From positions 227,268 through 291,267 of the forward strand of contig NZ_JAMXMC010000008.1 in NCBI RefSeq assembly GCF_024055665.1: 64,000 nucleotides of DNA, in the 5' to 3' direction. The notes under the pieces were generated by a model. That model made no database searches. It was not told the DNA's origin and was given only the letters and a program-made list of their open reading frames with translations. The translations under genes and the position numbers were made by a program. Each line of letters opens with the position of its first letter. Position 1 is the stretch's first letter. This stretch comes from Ideonella oryzae (GTDB taxonomy: Bacteria > Pseudomonadota > Gammaproteobacteria > Burkholderiales > Burkholderiaceae_C). Positions 10,390 through 20,694 of this stretch are shown here, piece after piece.

Positions 10390-12720
10390 TCAGCGCTTGA
10401 GCTTGGCGAAGGCCGCGGCCATCGCGTTCGGCGCCTCGGCCGGGTGACCACGGCCCGACTGGGCACGCTCACCCCTGGCGGCGGGACGGTAGCTGTTGTC
10501 GCCACGGCTGCCACTCTTGGGTCCGGGCGCGGCGGCGTCCAGCTTCATCGTCAGGCTGATGCGCTTGCGGGCCAGGTCCACCTCCAGCACCTTGACCTTG
10601 ACGATGTCACCGGTCTTGACCACCTCGCGGGCGTCGTTGACGAACTTGCTGGACAGCTGGCTCACATGCACCAGGCCGTCCTGGTGCACGCCCAGGTCCA
10701 CGAAGGCGCCGAACTGGGCCACGTTGGACACCGTGCCTTCCAGCACCATGCCTTCCTTCAGGTCCTTGATGTCCTCGACGCCGTCGTTGAAGCGGGCCAC
10801 CTTGAAGTCCGGGCGCGGGTCGCGGCCGGGCTTTTCCAGCTCGGCCAGGATGTCCTTGACCGTGATGGCACCGAACTTCTCGTCGGCGAAGGCCTCGGGC
10901 CGCAGCTTGCGGATCACATCGGCATTGCCGATCAGCTCCTGGATCGGCCGGCCGGCCGCGGCGATGATCTTCTCGACCACCGGGTAGGTTTCCGGGTGCA
11001 CGCCCGACAGGTCCAGCGGGTTGTCGCCATCGCGGATGCGCAGGAAGCCCGCGGCCTGCTCGAAAGTCTTGGCGCCCAGGCCGGCCACGTCCAGCAGCTG
11101 CTGGCGGTTGCGGAAGGCGCCGTTGGCGTCACGCCAGCGCACGATGCTGTTGGCCACCGCGGTGGACAGGCCCGAGACCTGGGCCAGCAGCGGCGCCGAG
11201 GCAGTGTTCAGGTCCACGCCCACCGAGTTCACGCAGTCTTCCACCACCGCGTCCAGCATGCGGGCCAGCTCGCTCTGGTTGACGTCGTGCTGGTACTGGC
11301 CCACGCCGATGCTCTTGGGCTCGATCTTCACCAGCTCGGCCAGCGGGTCCTGCAGGCGGCGGGCGATGGACACCGCGCCGCGCAGGCTCACGTCCAGGTC
11401 CGGCAGCTCCTTGGAGGCGAACTCGGAGGCCGAGTAGACCGAGGCGCCGGCCTCGCTGACGACCACCTTCTCCAGCTTCACGTCCGGGGCCATGCCCTGG
11501 ATGCGCTTGATCAGGTCGCCGGCCAGTTTGTCGGTTTCGCGGCTGGCGGTGCCGTTGCCGATGGCGATCAGGTTCACGCCATGGCTGGCCACCAGGCGGC
11601 CCAGGGTGTGCAGGCTGCCCTCCCAGTCGCACTTGGGCTCGTGCGGGTAGACGGTGGCCGTGGCCAGCACCTTGCCGGTGTCGCTCACCACCGCCACCTT
11701 CACCCCGGTGCGGATGCCCGGGTCCAGGCCCATCACCACGCGCTTGCCGGCCGGCGCGGCCAGCAGCAGGTCGCGCAGGTTCTCGGCGAAGACCCGGATG
11801 GCGACCTTCTCGGCCTCTTCGCGCAGGCGGCCGAAGAGGTCGCGCTCCAGGCTCATCGAGAGCTTGACCTTCCAGGTCCAGGCGATGCTCTTGCGGATCA
11901 GCTCGTCGCCGGCGCGCTTGGCGTGGCGCCAGCCCAGGTGCTGGGCGATGCGGCCTTCGGCCAGCGTGGGCTGACCCGGCACCACCTCCTCGTCGAGCAC
12001 CAGCTTGGCGTCCAGGATCTCCAGTGTGCGGCCACGGAACACCGCCAGCGCGCGGTGGCTGGGCACGGTGCGGATGGGCTCGTCGTAATCGAAGTAGTCG
12101 CGGAACTTGCTGTGGTCGGGGTGGTTCTCGTCCTTGCCCGGGGCCAGCTTGGACTGGAACAGGCCCTCGGCCCACAGCCATTCCCGCAGCTTGCCGACCA
12201 GCGCCGCGTCCTCGGCCCAGCGCTCGGACAGCAGGTCGCGCACGCCGTCGAGCACCGCGAAGGCATCGGCAAAGCCGGCGTCCGGGTTCACGAAGGCGCT
12301 GGCCTCGGCCATCGGGTCCAGGCTGGGGTCCGCAAACAGCTTGTCGGCCAGCGGCTCCAGCCCCGCCTCGCGAGCGATCATGCCCTTGGTGCGGCGCTTG
12401 GGCTTGTAGGGCAGGTAGAGGTCTTCCAGCTCCTGCTTGGTAGGCGCGGCCTCGATGGCGGCACGCAGCTCCGGCGTGAGCTTGCCCTGCTCGTCGATGC
12501 TTTTCAGCACCGCCTCGCGACGCTCTTCCAGTTCGCGCAGGTAGCCCAGCCGGGCCTCCAGTTCACGCAGCTGGATGTCGTCCAGGCCGTCGGTGGCTTC
12601 CTTGCGGTAGCGGGCGATGAAGGGCACCGTGGCGCCGCCGTCCAGAAGGTCCACGGCGGTTTTCACCTGAGCCGGCCGAACACGCAGTTCGGCGGCAATC
12701 TGCAGAAGAATCTTGTCCAA
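10390..12720 (-). CDS. tex: RNA-binding transcriptional accessory protein Tex
   Basis: Tex binds nucleic acids and affects transcription; it is widely conserved and 776 residues here, the normal length. Visible parts are the helical N-terminal region, the YqgF/RuvX-like domain with [15 protein letters not shown], the helix-hairpin-helix pair ([20 protein letters not shown]), and a C-terminal S1 domain beginning [21 protein letters not shown] basic glycine/serine/arginine-rich tail follows ([18 protein letters not shown]). It is flanked by unrelated genes and appears monocistronic. Confidence 0.97.
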   Translation of the reverse strand: MDKILLQIAAELRVRPAQVKTAVDLLDGGATVPFIARYRKEATDGLDDIQLRELEARLGYLRELEERREAVLKSIDEQGKLTPELRAAIEAAPTKQELEDLYLPYKPKRRTKGMIAREAGLEPLADKLFADPSLDPMAEASAFVNPDAGFADAFAVLDGVRDLLSERWAEDAALVGKLREWLWAEGLFQSKLAPGKDENHPDHSKFRDYFDYDEPIRTVPSHRALAVFRGRTLEILDAKLVLDEEVVPGQPTLAEGRIAQHLGWRHAKRAGDELIRKSIAWTWKVKLSMSLERDLFGRLREEAEKVAIRVFAENLRDLLLAAPAGKRVVMGLDPGIRTGVKVAVVSDTGKVLATATVYPHEPKCDWEGSLHTLGRLVASHGVNLIAIGNGTASRETDKLAGDLIKRIQGMAPDVKLEKVVVSEAGASVYSASEFASKELPDLDVSLRGAVSIARRLQDPLAELVKIEPKSIGVGQYQHDVNQSELARMLDAVVEDCVNSVGVDLNTASAPLLAQVSGLSTAVANSIVRWRDANGAFRNRQQLLDVAGLGAKTFEQAAGFLRIRDGDNPLDLSGVHPETYPVVEKIIAAAGRPIQELIGNADVIRKLRPEAFADEKFGAITVKDILAELEKPGRDPRPDFKVARFNDGVEDIKDLKEGMVLEGTVSNVAQFGAFVDLGVHQDGLVHVSQLSSKFVNDAREVVKTGDIVKVKVLEVDLARKRISLTMKLDAAAPGPKSGSRGDNSYRPAARGERAQSGRGHPAEAPNAMAAAFAKLKR

Positions 12721-12835
12721 AACCTGAAGGCGCAGGCAGCGGCCCGCGCGAGAGACCGGGAAAGCGCGGCAGTGTGCCAGATCCGCGGACCGGCCCCCGG
12801 ATGGTGGCCGGCCGCGGCGCCTTCCCGGCGCCCGC

Positions 12836-13927
12836 TCAGGGCGCGGGAACGGCCACGCGGTTGGCCGGCACGATCATCGGCTGGTAGGAGAAGACCTCCC
12901 GCGTCTCGGGGCGCACCTGCACCCGCAGCCAGTGGACGTCGTTGGTGCCGTTGCCCGCGTTGTCCCCGAAGGTTTCCACGCGGGTGAAGTTCTCCAGGCG
13001 GCGGCCCTGGGCGTCCAGGAAGGGCTTGTCGACGCGCTGGTAGTGCGAATCCCCGTGCACATAGGCCACCGGCTTCTGGAAGTCGATCACAAGGTCGCGC
13101 AAGGCCAGCAGATAGGCCTGGAAGCCATCGGGCTGGCCGTCGGTCTCGGCCAGCGTCTTGGGGTCGCGCAGCGGCGCACGGGTCGGGTCGGCCTGGTCCC
13201 AGCCCGGGTTGGCCTGCGAAATCAGCATGATGGCCGCCGCGCCCCGGGCCTTGGCCTGGGCGAAGCTCTGCTGCAGCCAGACGATGTTGGCGTTGTTGCG
13301 GGCGGTCCACTCGGCGGCATCCGGCGCGGTGTCGCACAGGTTGTTGCACGAGCCCTGCACGTTCAGGGTGACGTAGGTGACGTTGCGATAGGTCCAGCGC
13401 CGGTTCTCCACGCAGGCGGTGGCCGCGCCGTTGTGGTCCAGGCACAGCTTGTCGGTCTGCACCTCCTGTCGCAGTCGGCGCTGGCCCATCGAGTACGGCG
13501 TGGAGAAAAAGACCTGGCGCTCATGGTCCAGGCGCTCCAGCGAGTTGTAGCCCCCGTTGGACGGGCGGTCGCAATCCGTCCAGTCGTTGTCGCCCGGCGT
13601 CAGCATGGCCGGCGCCCGCAGTGCGTTGAAGTAACCCAGGCCCTGGGTGTAAAGCGCATCGCTGCAGGTGGTGGGCGTGACAGAGCCCGCGGTGCTGTTG
13701 CCGGCCTTGAGGTCGCCATCGTGCACGGTGAAGGCCAGGGCATGGGCGTTCATGTCGGCGATCAGGTTGGGCACGCCGACCTGGGCCTGCAGGTCCGAAT
13801 AGGGCAGGTCGCCCCAAAGGCCGATCTCGTAATCGCCCAGGCCTGTGGCGCTGGCCGCCAGGGCGATGGACGACAGGCTGGCGGCGACCAGGGTGCGCGC
13901 GGCGCGCAGAGAGGAAGTGCGGGTCAT
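12836..13927 (-). CDS. secreted metallophosphoesterase-like protein
   Basis: A 363-residue exported protein. The ATG at 13927 ([17 protein letters not shown]) is preceded by AGGAGAC and starts a signal peptide cut near [12 protein letters not shown]; an upstream in-frame start at 13960 is unlikely. Calcineurin-type metal-binding motifs are recognisable as [19 protein letters not shown] and [10 protein letters not shown]. Several cysteines (SDALYT region, [15 protein letters not shown]) suggest disulfides, fitting a periplasmic or extracellular location. Substrate is unknown. Confidence 0.78.
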   Translation of the reverse strand: MTRTSSLRAARTLVAASLSSIALAASATGLGDYEIGLWGDLPYSDLQAQVGVPNLIADMNAHALAFTVHDGDLKAGNSTAGSVTPTTCSDALYTQGLGYFNALRAPAMLTPGDNDWTDCDRPSNGGYNSLERLDHERQVFFSTPYSMGQRRLRQEVQTDKLCLDHNGAATACVENRRWTYRNVTYVTLNVQGSCNNLCDTAPDAAEWTARNNANIVWLQQSFAQAKARGAAAIMLISQANPGWDQADPTRAPLRDPKTLAETDGQPDGFQAYLLALRDLVIDFQKPVAYVHGDSHYQRVDKPFLDAQGRRLENFTRVETFGDNAGNGTNDVHWLRVQVRPETREVFSYQPMIVPANRVAVPAP

Positions 13928-14030
13928 GGGAAGTCTCCTGAACGGCGGGCGCCAGGACATCCGGGCCGGCCTACCGCCCTTGTAGGAGGACTGCGTGACA
14001 GGGTGCTGAAACGGCCCCCCGCGACTCGGC

Positions 14031-14531
14031 CTATGCCGCCGGTGCCTGGCCGGGACGCAGCATCTCCTGGTGGGGGATGTCGTCCTCGAGATAGACCTCG
14101 CCCACGGCCTGGTAGCCGAAGCCGCCGTAGAAGTCCGCCAGGTGCGCCTGCGCGCTGATGCGGTTGGCCTGCCCTGGCCAGCTCAGATCGCAGCGGCGCA
14201 CGCCCTCGCCCACGAGCACGCGGCCCAGGCCCAGGCCGCGCACGGCGGGATGGTTGACCACCCGGCCCAGCGCCGGCTCGTCGTACTTGACGCCGGGGTC
14301 CACGGCCCGCAGGTAGAGCACCAGTTCGCCGGCCGGCAGGCCGTGCCAGTCACGGGCCAGGCGGCCCAGCAGGTGCCAGCTGCGCTGGTCCAGGCCATCC
14401 GGGTCCAGGTAGGGGCCCTGCTCCAGGATGAACACGCGGGCCCGCAGCTGCAGCAGGTCGTACAGATTCTGCAAGCCCAGATCGGGGAAGCGGCACCAGG
14501 TCCAGAGGATGTCGGGCGGTTGGGTCGTCAT
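14031..14531 (-). CDS. GNAT family N-acetyltransferase, ElaA-like
   Basis: A 166-residue acetyl-CoA-dependent transferase of the ElaA type, substrate unknown. The acetyl-CoA loop is [18 protein letters not shown], followed by the C-terminal [28 protein letters not shown] typical of ElaA. The start chosen is the ATG at 14531 ([12 protein letters not shown]); an ATG four codons upstream at 14543 is equally possible, while the longer open frame to 14636 shows no family similarity. Confidence 0.88.
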   Translation of the reverse strand: MTTQPPDILWTWCRFPDLGLQNLYDLLQLRARVFILEQGPYLDPDGLDQRSWHLLGRLARDWHGLPAGELVLYLRAVDPGVKYDEPALGRVVNHPAVRGLGLGRVLVGEGVRRCDLSWPGQANRISAQAHLADFYGGFGYQAVGEVYLEDDIPHQEMLRPGQAPAA

Positions 14532-14566
14532 GGTGGACCGCATTGTCCATCCGCCGGTGGCACACC

Positions 14567-15007
14567 TCAGCGTGGCGGCCGCGCCGGCGCGGTGACGCCG
14601 CCCAGGAACTTGAAGGTGGCGGTGGCATGGGCGCACAGCTCGCCCTGGGCGTTGAGCACCCGGCCCTCGCAGAAGGCCATGCTGACGGTGCGTTGCAGCA
14701 CCTTGCCGATGCCGCGCAACTCGCCCTCGGCGGGCCGCAGAAAGCTGGTCTTGAGCTCGATGGTGGCCACGCCCGGGCCTTCCTGGTGGCCGCTGCGGGC
14801 GGCCAGGGCCATGGAGATGTCCATCATCGTCAGCAGCAGCCCGCCATGCGCCACACCCCAGCCGTTCAGGTGGGGCGCCTGCAGCCAGACCCGCACCTCC
14901 GCGCTGTCCTCGGTGGCGCCGTAGAACTGCAGGCCCAGGTGGTGGGCAAAGGGAATGGGGATCGGGAAAGGCTGGGGGTGGGCCTGGGGCGGGACAGGGG
15001 CGTTCAT
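14567..15007 (-). CDS. PaaI-type hotdog-fold thioesterase
   Basis: A 146-residue acyl-CoA thioesterase of the PaaI/YbgC superfamily. The diagnostic segment [16 protein letters not shown] (HGG followed by an acidic residue) is around residues 48-63, and a beta-strand region with [15 protein letters not shown] follows. The ATG at 15007 is used; the frame runs far upstream antisense to selO and that part is not coding. It is divergent from selO. Substrate unknown. Confidence 0.9.
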   Translation of the reverse strand: MNAPVPPQAHPQPFPIPIPFAHHLGLQFYGATEDSAEVRVWLQAPHLNGWGVAHGGLLLTMMDISMALAARSGHQEGPGVATIELKTSFLRPAEGELRGIGKVLQRTVSMAFCEGRVLNAQGELCAHATATFKFLGGVTAPARPPR

Positions 15008-15127
15008 GCCGCGATCTTCTCGCAAACCCTGAGTGAACGCCCTCCCCAGGACCGCAGCCGCGCCGGTGCCTGCGGCGGAAAGCCCCACCCCCGGCCGGGC
15101 ACTGCCGCCTTGCCTACACTGCCCCGC

Positions 15128-16627
15128 ATGGACGACCGCCGCGCCCCCCTGCCCCCCGACGCCACACGCTGGCCCAACCGCTTCGCGGGCCTGGGCCCGG
15201 CCTTCCACACCCCGATGCGCGGCACCGGCCTGCCCGACCCGCACTGGGTGGCCACCAGCGACGATGCCGCCGCCGTGCTGGGCTGGCCGACCGACTGGTG
15301 GCAGCGCTGGCCCGAGGCCCTGGCCGTCTTCAGCGGCAACGCCACCTGGGAGGGCATGGCGCCGCTGGCCTCGGTCTACAGCGGCCACCAGTTCGGTGTC
15401 TGGGCCGGTCAGTTGGGCGACGGCCGGGCCTTGATGCTGGGCGAGGTGGACACGCCTCAGGGGCCGATGGAGCTGCAGCTCAAGGGGGCGGGCCGCACGC
15501 CCTATTCGCGCATGGGCGACGGGCGGGCGGTGCTGCGCTCCTCCATCCGCGAGTTCCTGGGCTCCGAGGCCATGCACCACCTGGGCATCCCCACCAGCCG
15601 CGGCTTGTGCCTGACCGGCTCGGCCCTGCCGGTGCGCCGCGAGCGGGTGGAGACGGCAGCCGTGGTCACCCGCGTGGCGCCCAGCTTCCTGCGCTTTGGC
15701 CACTTCGAGCACTTCTACCACCACGACCGGCATGAGGAGCTGCGCACGCTGGCCGAGCACGCCATCGCGCACCACTTCCCGGCCTGCCGCGAGGCCGAGC
15801 AACCGGTGCTGGCCCTGCTGAGCGAGGTCACGGAGCGCACGGCCCGGCTGATCGCCCAGTGGCAGGCGGTGGGCTTCTGCCACGGGGTGATGAACACCGA
15901 CAACATGTCGCTGCTGGGGCTGACGATCGACTACGGCCCCTTTGGCTTCCTGGATGTGTTCGACCCGCAGCACATCTGCAACCACTCCGACGAAGGCGGG
16001 CTGTATGCCTACGCCCGCCAGCCCAAGGTGGGCTGGTGGAACCTGCACGCCTTCGCCCAGGCCCTGGTGCCCCTGGTCGGCCAGGGTCAGGGCACGCCGG
16101 AGGACGTGGCCGCCATCCGCGCCGCGCTGGCCCGCTACGAAACCGTCTTCGCCCAGGCGCTGGCCGCGCAGATGCGCGCCAAGCTGGGCCTGCGCGAGGT
16201 GCGCGAAGCCGACCAGGACCTGGTCAACGACTGGCTGCGCCTGCTGGAAACGCAGAAGGCGGACTACACCATCGCGATGCGCAGCCTGTGCGACTTCTCG
16301 CCCCGGGATGCGGGGCCCGTGCGCGATGTCTTCATGGACCGCGAGGCCTTTGACACCTGGGCCGCGCGCTACGCCGAGCGCCTGACCGCCGAGCACAGCG
16401 TCGACACCGAGCGCCAGGCCGCCATGCGGCGGGCCAATCCGCGGGTGGTGCTGCGCAACCACCTGGCGGAGACGGCCATCCAGCGTGCGGAACAAGGCGA
16501 CTTCAGCGAAGTCCAACGCCTGCTGGCGGTGCTGTCCCGCCCCTTCGACGACGACAGCGGCACCGCCGCCGACGCCGGCTTCCCGCCCGACTGGGCGCAG
16601 CAACTCTCCGTGTCCTGCTCCTCATGA
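15128..16627 (+). CDS. selO: protein adenylyltransferase SelO (YdiU/UPF0061)
   Basis: A pseudokinase-fold enzyme that transfers AMP from ATP to proteins and is linked to oxidative stress. It is 499 residues from the ATG at 15128 ([15 protein letters not shown]). Conserved pieces include [37 protein letters not shown] with the ATP-contacting lysine, and HGVMNTDNM with [10 protein letters not shown], which supply the metal and catalytic aspartates. The protein ends SCSS, with cysteine where eukaryotic SelO has selenocysteine. Its stop overlaps the msrB start (ATGA at 16624), implying translational coupling. Confidence 0.96.
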   Translation: MDDRRAPLPPDATRWPNRFAGLGPAFHTPMRGTGLPDPHWVATSDDAAAVLGWPTDWWQRWPEALAVFSGNATWEGMAPLASVYSGHQFGVWAGQLGDGRALMLGEVDTPQGPMELQLKGAGRTPYSRMGDGRAVLRSSIREFLGSEAMHHLGIPTSRGLCLTGSALPVRRERVETAAVVTRVAPSFLRFGHFEHFYHHDRHEELRTLAEHAIAHHFPACREAEQPVLALLSEVTERTARLIAQWQAVGFCHGVMNTDNMSLLGLTIDYGPFGFLDVFDPQHICNHSDEGGLYAYARQPKVGWWNLHAFAQALVPLVGQGQGTPEDVAAIRAALARYETVFAQALAAQMRAKLGLREVREADQDLVNDWLRLLETQKADYTIAMRSLCDFSPRDAGPVRDVFMDREAFDTWAARYAERLTAEHSVDTERQAAMRRANPRVVLRNHLAETAIQRAEQGDFSEVQRLLAVLSRPFDDDSGTAADAGFPPDWAQQLSVSCSS

Positions 16628-17061
16628 CCCACGATCCGCGCGACCACGACGACGCCCGCTATCCCGTCCAGAAGACCGAGGCCGAGTGGCGCGACCAGCT
16701 CGACCCGACGCAATTCGCAGTGGCCCGCCAGGCGGCCACCGAGCGCGCCTTCACCGGCGTCTACTGGAACCATTGGGAGCCCGGCATCTACCGCTGCGTG
16801 GGCTGCGGTCAGGCCCTGTTCAGTTCCGACACCAAGTTCGATGCCGGCTGCGGCTGGCCCAGCTACGGCCAGGCCATCGAGGAAGGCCGGGTCGAGCGGC
16901 GGGTCGACACTTCGCACGGCATGACGCGCGTCGAAGTGCGCTGCGCGAACTGCGGCTCGCACCTGGGCCATGTGTTCGATGACGGCCCCGCCCCCACCGG
17001 AGAGCGCTTCTGCATCAATTCGGCAGCGATACACTTCGCGCCGGATTCCGGAACGCCATGA
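16624..17061 (+). CDS. msrB: peptide-methionine (R)-S-oxide reductase MsrB
   Basis: Repairs oxidised methionine by reducing the R-sulfoxide. The 145-residue protein has the zinc-binding pairs C58-x2-C61 and C107-x2-C110, and the catalytic cysteine C130 in RFCINSAA. Family sequences [14 protein letters not shown] and FDAGCGWPS are present. It overlaps selO upstream and yciB downstream by ATGA at each end. Pairing with SelO, a redox-related AMPylase, fits a stress-repair operon. Confidence 0.97.
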   Translation: MTHDPRDHDDARYPVQKTEAEWRDQLDPTQFAVARQAATERAFTGVYWNHWEPGIYRCVGCGQALFSSDTKFDAGCGWPSYGQAIEEGRVERRVDTSHGMTRVEVRCANCGSHLGHVFDDGPAPTGERFCINSAAIHFAPDSGTP

Positions 17062-17711
17062 AACTTCTGTTCGACCTGCTGCCCATCGTCCTGTTCTTCG
17101 CCACCTTTCGTTATGCGGAAGGCCATCAGGACTGGGCGGGCGCCTTCGCCACCGAACATTTCGGCAGCCTCGTCTCCGGCGGCGTGGTGGCACCCAAAGA
17201 AGCCCCCGTGCTGCTGGCCACCGTGGTGGTCATCATCGCCACGCTCGCCCAGGTGGTCTACCTGAAGGCCCGCGGGCGCAAGGTGGACGCCATGCTCTGG
17301 TTCAGCCTGGCCCTGGTGGTGATCCTGGGCGGTCTGACCATCTGGTTCCACAACGAGACCTTCATCAAGTGGAAGCCCAGCGGCCTGTACTGGGCCTTCG
17401 GCATCGCCCTGTGGGCCAGTCAGGCCCTGTTCGGCAAGAACCTGCTGCGCAGCACGCTGGGCAAGGAACTGCCCCTGCCCGAACCGGTGTGGCGGCGCCT
17501 GAACTTCGCCTGGATCGCCTTCTTTGCCCTGATGGGCCTGGTCAACCTGTGGGTGGCCTACAGCTTCGAGACCGCCATCTGGGTGGACTTCAAGCTCTTC
17601 GGTGCCACCGGCCTGATGCTGCTGTTCATGGTGGCGCAGGGCGTCTACATCAGCCGCCACCTGCCCGAAGCCGAGAGCAGCGAAGGCGAGTCCCCCAAGA
17701 GCCTGCCATGA
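17058..17711 (+). CDS. yciB: inner membrane septation protein A (YciB/IspZ)
   Basis: A polytopic inner-membrane protein of 217 residues linked to cell-envelope integrity and septation. It starts [22 protein letters not shown], typical of the family, and has about five to six hydrophobic segments, including [22 protein letters not shown] with the conserved NETFIKWKP region. The C-terminal tail ([12 protein letters not shown]) is polar. It overlaps msrB and bolA by ATGA at both ends. Confidence 0.95.
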   Translation: MKLLFDLLPIVLFFATFRYAEGHQDWAGAFATEHFGSLVSGGVVAPKEAPVLLATVVVIIATLAQVVYLKARGRKVDAMLWFSLALVVILGGLTIWFHNETFIKWKPSGLYWAFGIALWASQALFGKNLLRSTLGKELPLPEPVWRRLNFAWIAFFALMGLVNLWVAYSFETAIWVDFKLFGATGLMLLFMVAQGVYISRHLPEAESSEGESPKSLP

Positions 17712-17989
17712 ACACCCGCCCCCAACGCCCCACGGCCGACCAGATCGAGGCCGTCCTGCGATCGGCCCTGACGCCCTCGCTGCTGGAGGTGCGCGACGAC
17801 AGCGCGGCCCATGCCGGCCATGCGGGCGCCGCCGAGGGCAGCCATTTCAGCGTCCGGATCGTCAGCGCGCAATTCGTGGGGGTGGCCCGCGTGGGCCGTC
17901 ACCGCCTTGTGTATGATGCCCTGCGCGACCTGATGACCCAGGGGATCCACGCGCTGGCGCTGGACACCCGCGCACCGGGCGAACACTGA
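17708..17989 (+). CDS. BolA family protein
   Basis: A 93-residue BolA/IbaG-like protein; the family works with monothiol glutaredoxins in iron-sulfur handling or regulation. The core beta-alpha pattern is seen in ALTPSLLEVRDDSAAHAGH, SHFSVRIVSAQFVGVARVGRHRLVYDAL and the ending MTQGIHALALDTRAP. The frame is open far upstream but the ATG at 17708, overlapping the yciB stop, gives the normal BolA length. It closes the selO-msrB-yciB-bolA operon. Confidence 0.93.
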   Translation: MNTRPQRPTADQIEAVLRSALTPSLLEVRDDSAAHAGHAGAAEGSHFSVRIVSAQFVGVARVGRHRLVYDALRDLMTQGIHALALDTRAPGEH

Positions 17990-18128
17990 GCTCCGGGGCG
18001 CCACAGGCATCGGACGGCCTTCACGTGTGCCTCACGTCAACCCGCCGTTTCGCTTCGCGCCCTCTCCCTCTTCCTTCCCGTCATTCCTGTTCCTGACGAC
18101 ACGAGTCCCCCGAAAGGCGACATCCACC

Positions 18129-18929
18129 ATGAAGCTGAAGTCCACTGTCCTGCTGGCGGCCCTGGCCGTGATCCTGCCGCTGGCGGCCCAGGCCCAGAAC
18201 GTTGCCATCGTCAATGGCAAGCCGGTGCCCAAGGCGCGCGTGAACACCCTGCTGCAACAGGCCAACCGCAGCGGCCAGCCGGTCACCCCGGAGATGGAAT
18301 CCCGTGCCCGCGACGAAGTGGTGCTGCGCGAGATCTTCGCCCAGGCCGCCGAGAAGGCCGGCATCCCCGCCAGCGCCGACTTCAAGGCCCAGCTGGAACT
18401 GCTGCGCCAGACCGTGCTGATCCGTGAGCTGTTCGCCGACTACCAGAAGAAGCATCAGCCTTCTGAAGCCGACGCCAAGGCCGAATACGAGAAGATCAAA
18501 GTGGCTTCGTCCGGCACCGAGTACCACGCTCGCCACATCCTGGTGGAGACCGAGGACGAAGCCAAGAAGCTGATCGAGCAGATCAAGGGTGGCGCCAGCT
18601 TCGAGGAACTCGCCAAGAAGAACTCCAAGGATCCGGGCTCGGCCGAGAACGGTGGTGACCTGGACTTCGCCAAGCCCGAGACCTATGTGCCGGAATTCGG
18701 CCAGGCCCTGGCCGCGCTGAAGAAGGGCGAGTACACCCAGACCCCGGTGAAGACCCAGTTCGGCTGGCACATCATCAAGCTGGAAGACACCCGCGAAGCC
18801 AAGTTCCCGGCCTTCGAGGAAGTCAAGCCGCAGATCATGCAACGCCTGGCCCAGGCCGCCCTGCAGAAGTACCAGGAAGACCTGAAGAACGCCGCCAAGA
18901 CCGACTACAAGTTCTCGGCTGGCGAATAA
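18129..18929 (+). CDS. secreted parvulin-type peptidyl-prolyl cis-trans isomerase
   Basis: A periplasmic folding factor of 266 residues from the ATG at 18129. A signal peptide (MKLKSTVLLAALAVILPLAAQAQ) is followed by a SurA-N-like helical segment. The rotamase domain covers about residues 130-230, with ARHILVETEDEAKKLIEQI, SKDPGSAENGGDLDF and TQFGWHIIKLED. It ends with a charged helix. It lies 139 bases after bolA with its own leader, and is followed by a clear terminator, so it is probably a separate unit. Confidence 0.95.
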   Translation: MKLKSTVLLAALAVILPLAAQAQNVAIVNGKPVPKARVNTLLQQANRSGQPVTPEMESRARDEVVLREIFAQAAEKAGIPASADFKAQLELLRQTVLIRELFADYQKKHQPSEADAKAEYEKIKVASSGTEYHARHILVETEDEAKKLIEQIKGGASFEELAKKNSKDPGSAENGGDLDFAKPETYVPEFGQALAALKKGEYTQTPVKTQFGWHIIKLEDTREAKFPAFEEVKPQIMQRLAQAALQKYQEDLKNAAKTDYKFSAGE

Positions 18930-18955
18930 GCTTCCCAGGCCCTGAGCCTCTGACG

Positions 18956-18985
18956 ACAAGGCACCTTCGGGTGCCTTGTTCATTT
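18956..18985 (+). terminator. intrinsic terminator with UUCG loop after the parvulin gene
   Basis: A perfect 10-bp stem (ACAAGGCACC / GGTGCCTTGT) closes a stable UUCG tetraloop (18966-18969) and is followed by T-rich sequence. It lies 27 bases after the stop codon of the parvulin gene. Confidence 0.85.
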
Positions 18986-19053
18986 GGTGCAGCCGCGGGG
19001 CCCGCCGCACGGGCCGGTTAGCATCTCGCCATCTCACTTTCACCTCTGCCACC

Positions 19054-19983
19054 ATGGCCGCTGCCAACCTGCTCGCCCTGATCGACGACATCACGACCGT
19101 CCTTGACGACGTGTCGGTGCTGACCAAGGTGGCCGCCAAGAAGACGGCTGGCGTGCTGGGCGACGACCTGGCGCTCAATGCCCAGCAGGTCCACGGTGTG
19201 GACGCCAGCCGCGAGCTGCCGGTGGTCTGGGCCGTGGCCAAGGGCTCGCTGGTCAACAAGGCCATCCTGGTGCCGGCGGCCCTGACCATCAGCGCCCTGG
19301 CGCCATGGCTGGTCACCCCCTTGCTGATGGTCGGCGGTGCCTACCTGTGCTTCGAAGGTTTCGAGAAGGTGTGGCACCGGCTGCGCCATGGCACCGAGGA
19401 AGGCGCCGAGCATGCCGCACTGACCGAGGCCCTGTCCGACCCCTCGGTGGACCTGGTGGCGCTGGAGAAAGACAAGATCCGCGGCGCCATCCGCACCGAC
19501 TTCATCCTCTCGGCCGAAATCATCGCCATCACCCTGGGCAGCGTGGCCGGGGCCACGCTGCTCACCCAGTTCGGCGTGATGGCCCTGGTGGCCGTCGTCC
19601 TGACCATCGGGGTCTACGGCCTGGTGGCGGCCATCGTCAAGCTGGACGACGCCGGCCTGGCGCTGGCCCGTCTGCAAGGCGACGGCGCCACTTGGCGCGG
19701 TCTGCGCAACCTGGGCCGGCTGCTGCTGGGCGCCGCGCCCTGGCTGATGAAGATTCTCAGCGTGCTGGGCACGGCTGCCATGTTCCTGGTGGGCGGGGGC
19801 ATCCTGGTGCACGGCTGGCCCTTCCTGCACCACGGCGTGCTGGCGCTCACCCAGGCGCTGCCTGGCTGGCTGAACGCCGTGGCCGGGCTGCTGGCACCGG
19901 CCCTGATCGGGGTGGTCGCTGGCGGCCTGGTGCTGGCGGTGGTGAACCTGGTGGCCCGCCTGCGCGGGCGCGCCGCGCACTGA
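19054..19983 (+). CDS. DUF808 family inner-membrane protein (YedI-like)
   Basis: A 309-residue polytopic membrane protein of unknown function. The conserved start MAAANLLALIDDITTVLDDVSVL and the following KVAAKKTAGVLGDDLALNAQQV are the family hallmark. Multiple hydrophobic helices occupy residues 75-105, 155-200 and 230-305. The ATG at 19054 is selected on the basis of this conserved N-terminus. It stands alone between a terminator and the convergent ybbA. Confidence 0.93.
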   Translation: MAAANLLALIDDITTVLDDVSVLTKVAAKKTAGVLGDDLALNAQQVHGVDASRELPVVWAVAKGSLVNKAILVPAALTISALAPWLVTPLLMVGGAYLCFEGFEKVWHRLRHGTEEGAEHAALTEALSDPSVDLVALEKDKIRGAIRTDFILSAEIIAITLGSVAGATLLTQFGVMALVAVVLTIGVYGLVAAIVKLDDAGLALARLQGDGATWRGLRNLGRLLLGAAPWLMKILSVLGTAAMFLVGGGILVHGWPFLHHGVLALTQALPGWLNAVAGLLAPALIGVVAGGLVLAVVNLVARLRGRAAH

Positions 19984-19998
19984 CCCCTCGGCCGCCGA

Positions 19999-20691
19999 TC
20001 AGACGCTCAGGGTTTCGCCCTGGGCCGCCAGGCGGCCGGCGTCGATCAGCAACTGCCGGTCGCAGCGGGCAGCAATGCCCCGGTCGTGGGTCACCAGCAC
20101 CAGGGTGGTCCCGCGCTCGCGCTTGAGCTCGAACATCAGCTCCATCACCTTCTCGCCGGTGGCATGGTCCAGGCTGCCCGTGGGCTCGTCGGCCAGCAGC
20201 ACCTTGGGTTGCACCACGAAGGCCCGGGCCAAGGCCACCCGCTGCTGCTCGCCGCCGGACAGCAGCCGCGGGTAGTGGCTCAGGCGCTGACCCAGCCCGA
20301 CACGCTGAAGCATGTCGGTGGCAGCGGCACGGGCATCGCGCCGGCCTGCCAGCTCCAGCGGCAGCATCACGTTCTCCAACGCCGTGCGGTTGGCCAGCAG
20401 CTGGAAGCTCTGGAACACGAAGCCCAGGGCCCGAGCCCGCAGGGCGGCGCGGGCATCCTCGTCCAGCGCGAACAAGTCCTCGCCATCGAGCTTGACCGTG
20501 CCCTCGCTGGGCACGTCCAGCCCGGCCAGCAGGCCCAGCAATGTGCTCTTGCCCGAGCCCGAGGCCCCCACGATGGCCGCGGATTCCCGGGCCTGCAGCG
20601 TGAAACTGATGTCGTGGAGAATGGTCAGAGTCCCGGTGGCGTCGCTCACCCGCTTGGCGAGGTGCTCGACGGCGATGATGGCTGGGGTCAT
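19999..20691 (-). CDS. ybbA: ABC transporter ATP-binding protein, YbbA-like (LolD superfamily)
   Basis: A 230-residue ATPase of the MacB/LolD class. Walker A is [12 protein letters not shown], the Q-loop is GFVFQSFQLL, the signature [16 protein letters not shown], Walker B VLLADEPTGSLD and the switch His is in LVTHDRG. In enterobacteria ybbA sits beside the permease ybbP and is divergent from tesA; the tesA-like gene is here too, but no permease gene follows, only the convergent DUF808 gene. The start at 20691 is 4 bases from the tesA ATG on the other strand. Confidence 0.9.
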   Translation of the reverse strand: MTPAIIAVEHLAKRVSDATGTLTILHDISFTLQARESAAIVGASGSGKSTLLGLLAGLDVPSEGTVKLDGEDLFALDEDARAALRARALGFVFQSFQLLANRTALENVMLPLELAGRRDARAAATDMLQRVGLGQRLSHYPRLLSGGEQQRVALARAFVVQPKVLLADEPTGSLDHATGEKVMELMFELKRERGTTLVLVTHDRGIAARCDRQLLIDAGRLAAQGETLSV

Positions 20692-20694
20692 GGA

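Noticed and set aside
9373..12987. 1,204-codon open frame on the plus strand opposite tex and the patatin-like gene
   Set aside because: It is antisense to tex with its YqgF, HhH and S1 motifs intact; the frame has no recognisable motif.
16369..17193. Minus-strand frames opposite selO and msrB
   Set aside because: Shadow frames of well-supported plus-strand genes in an operon with ATGA couplings.
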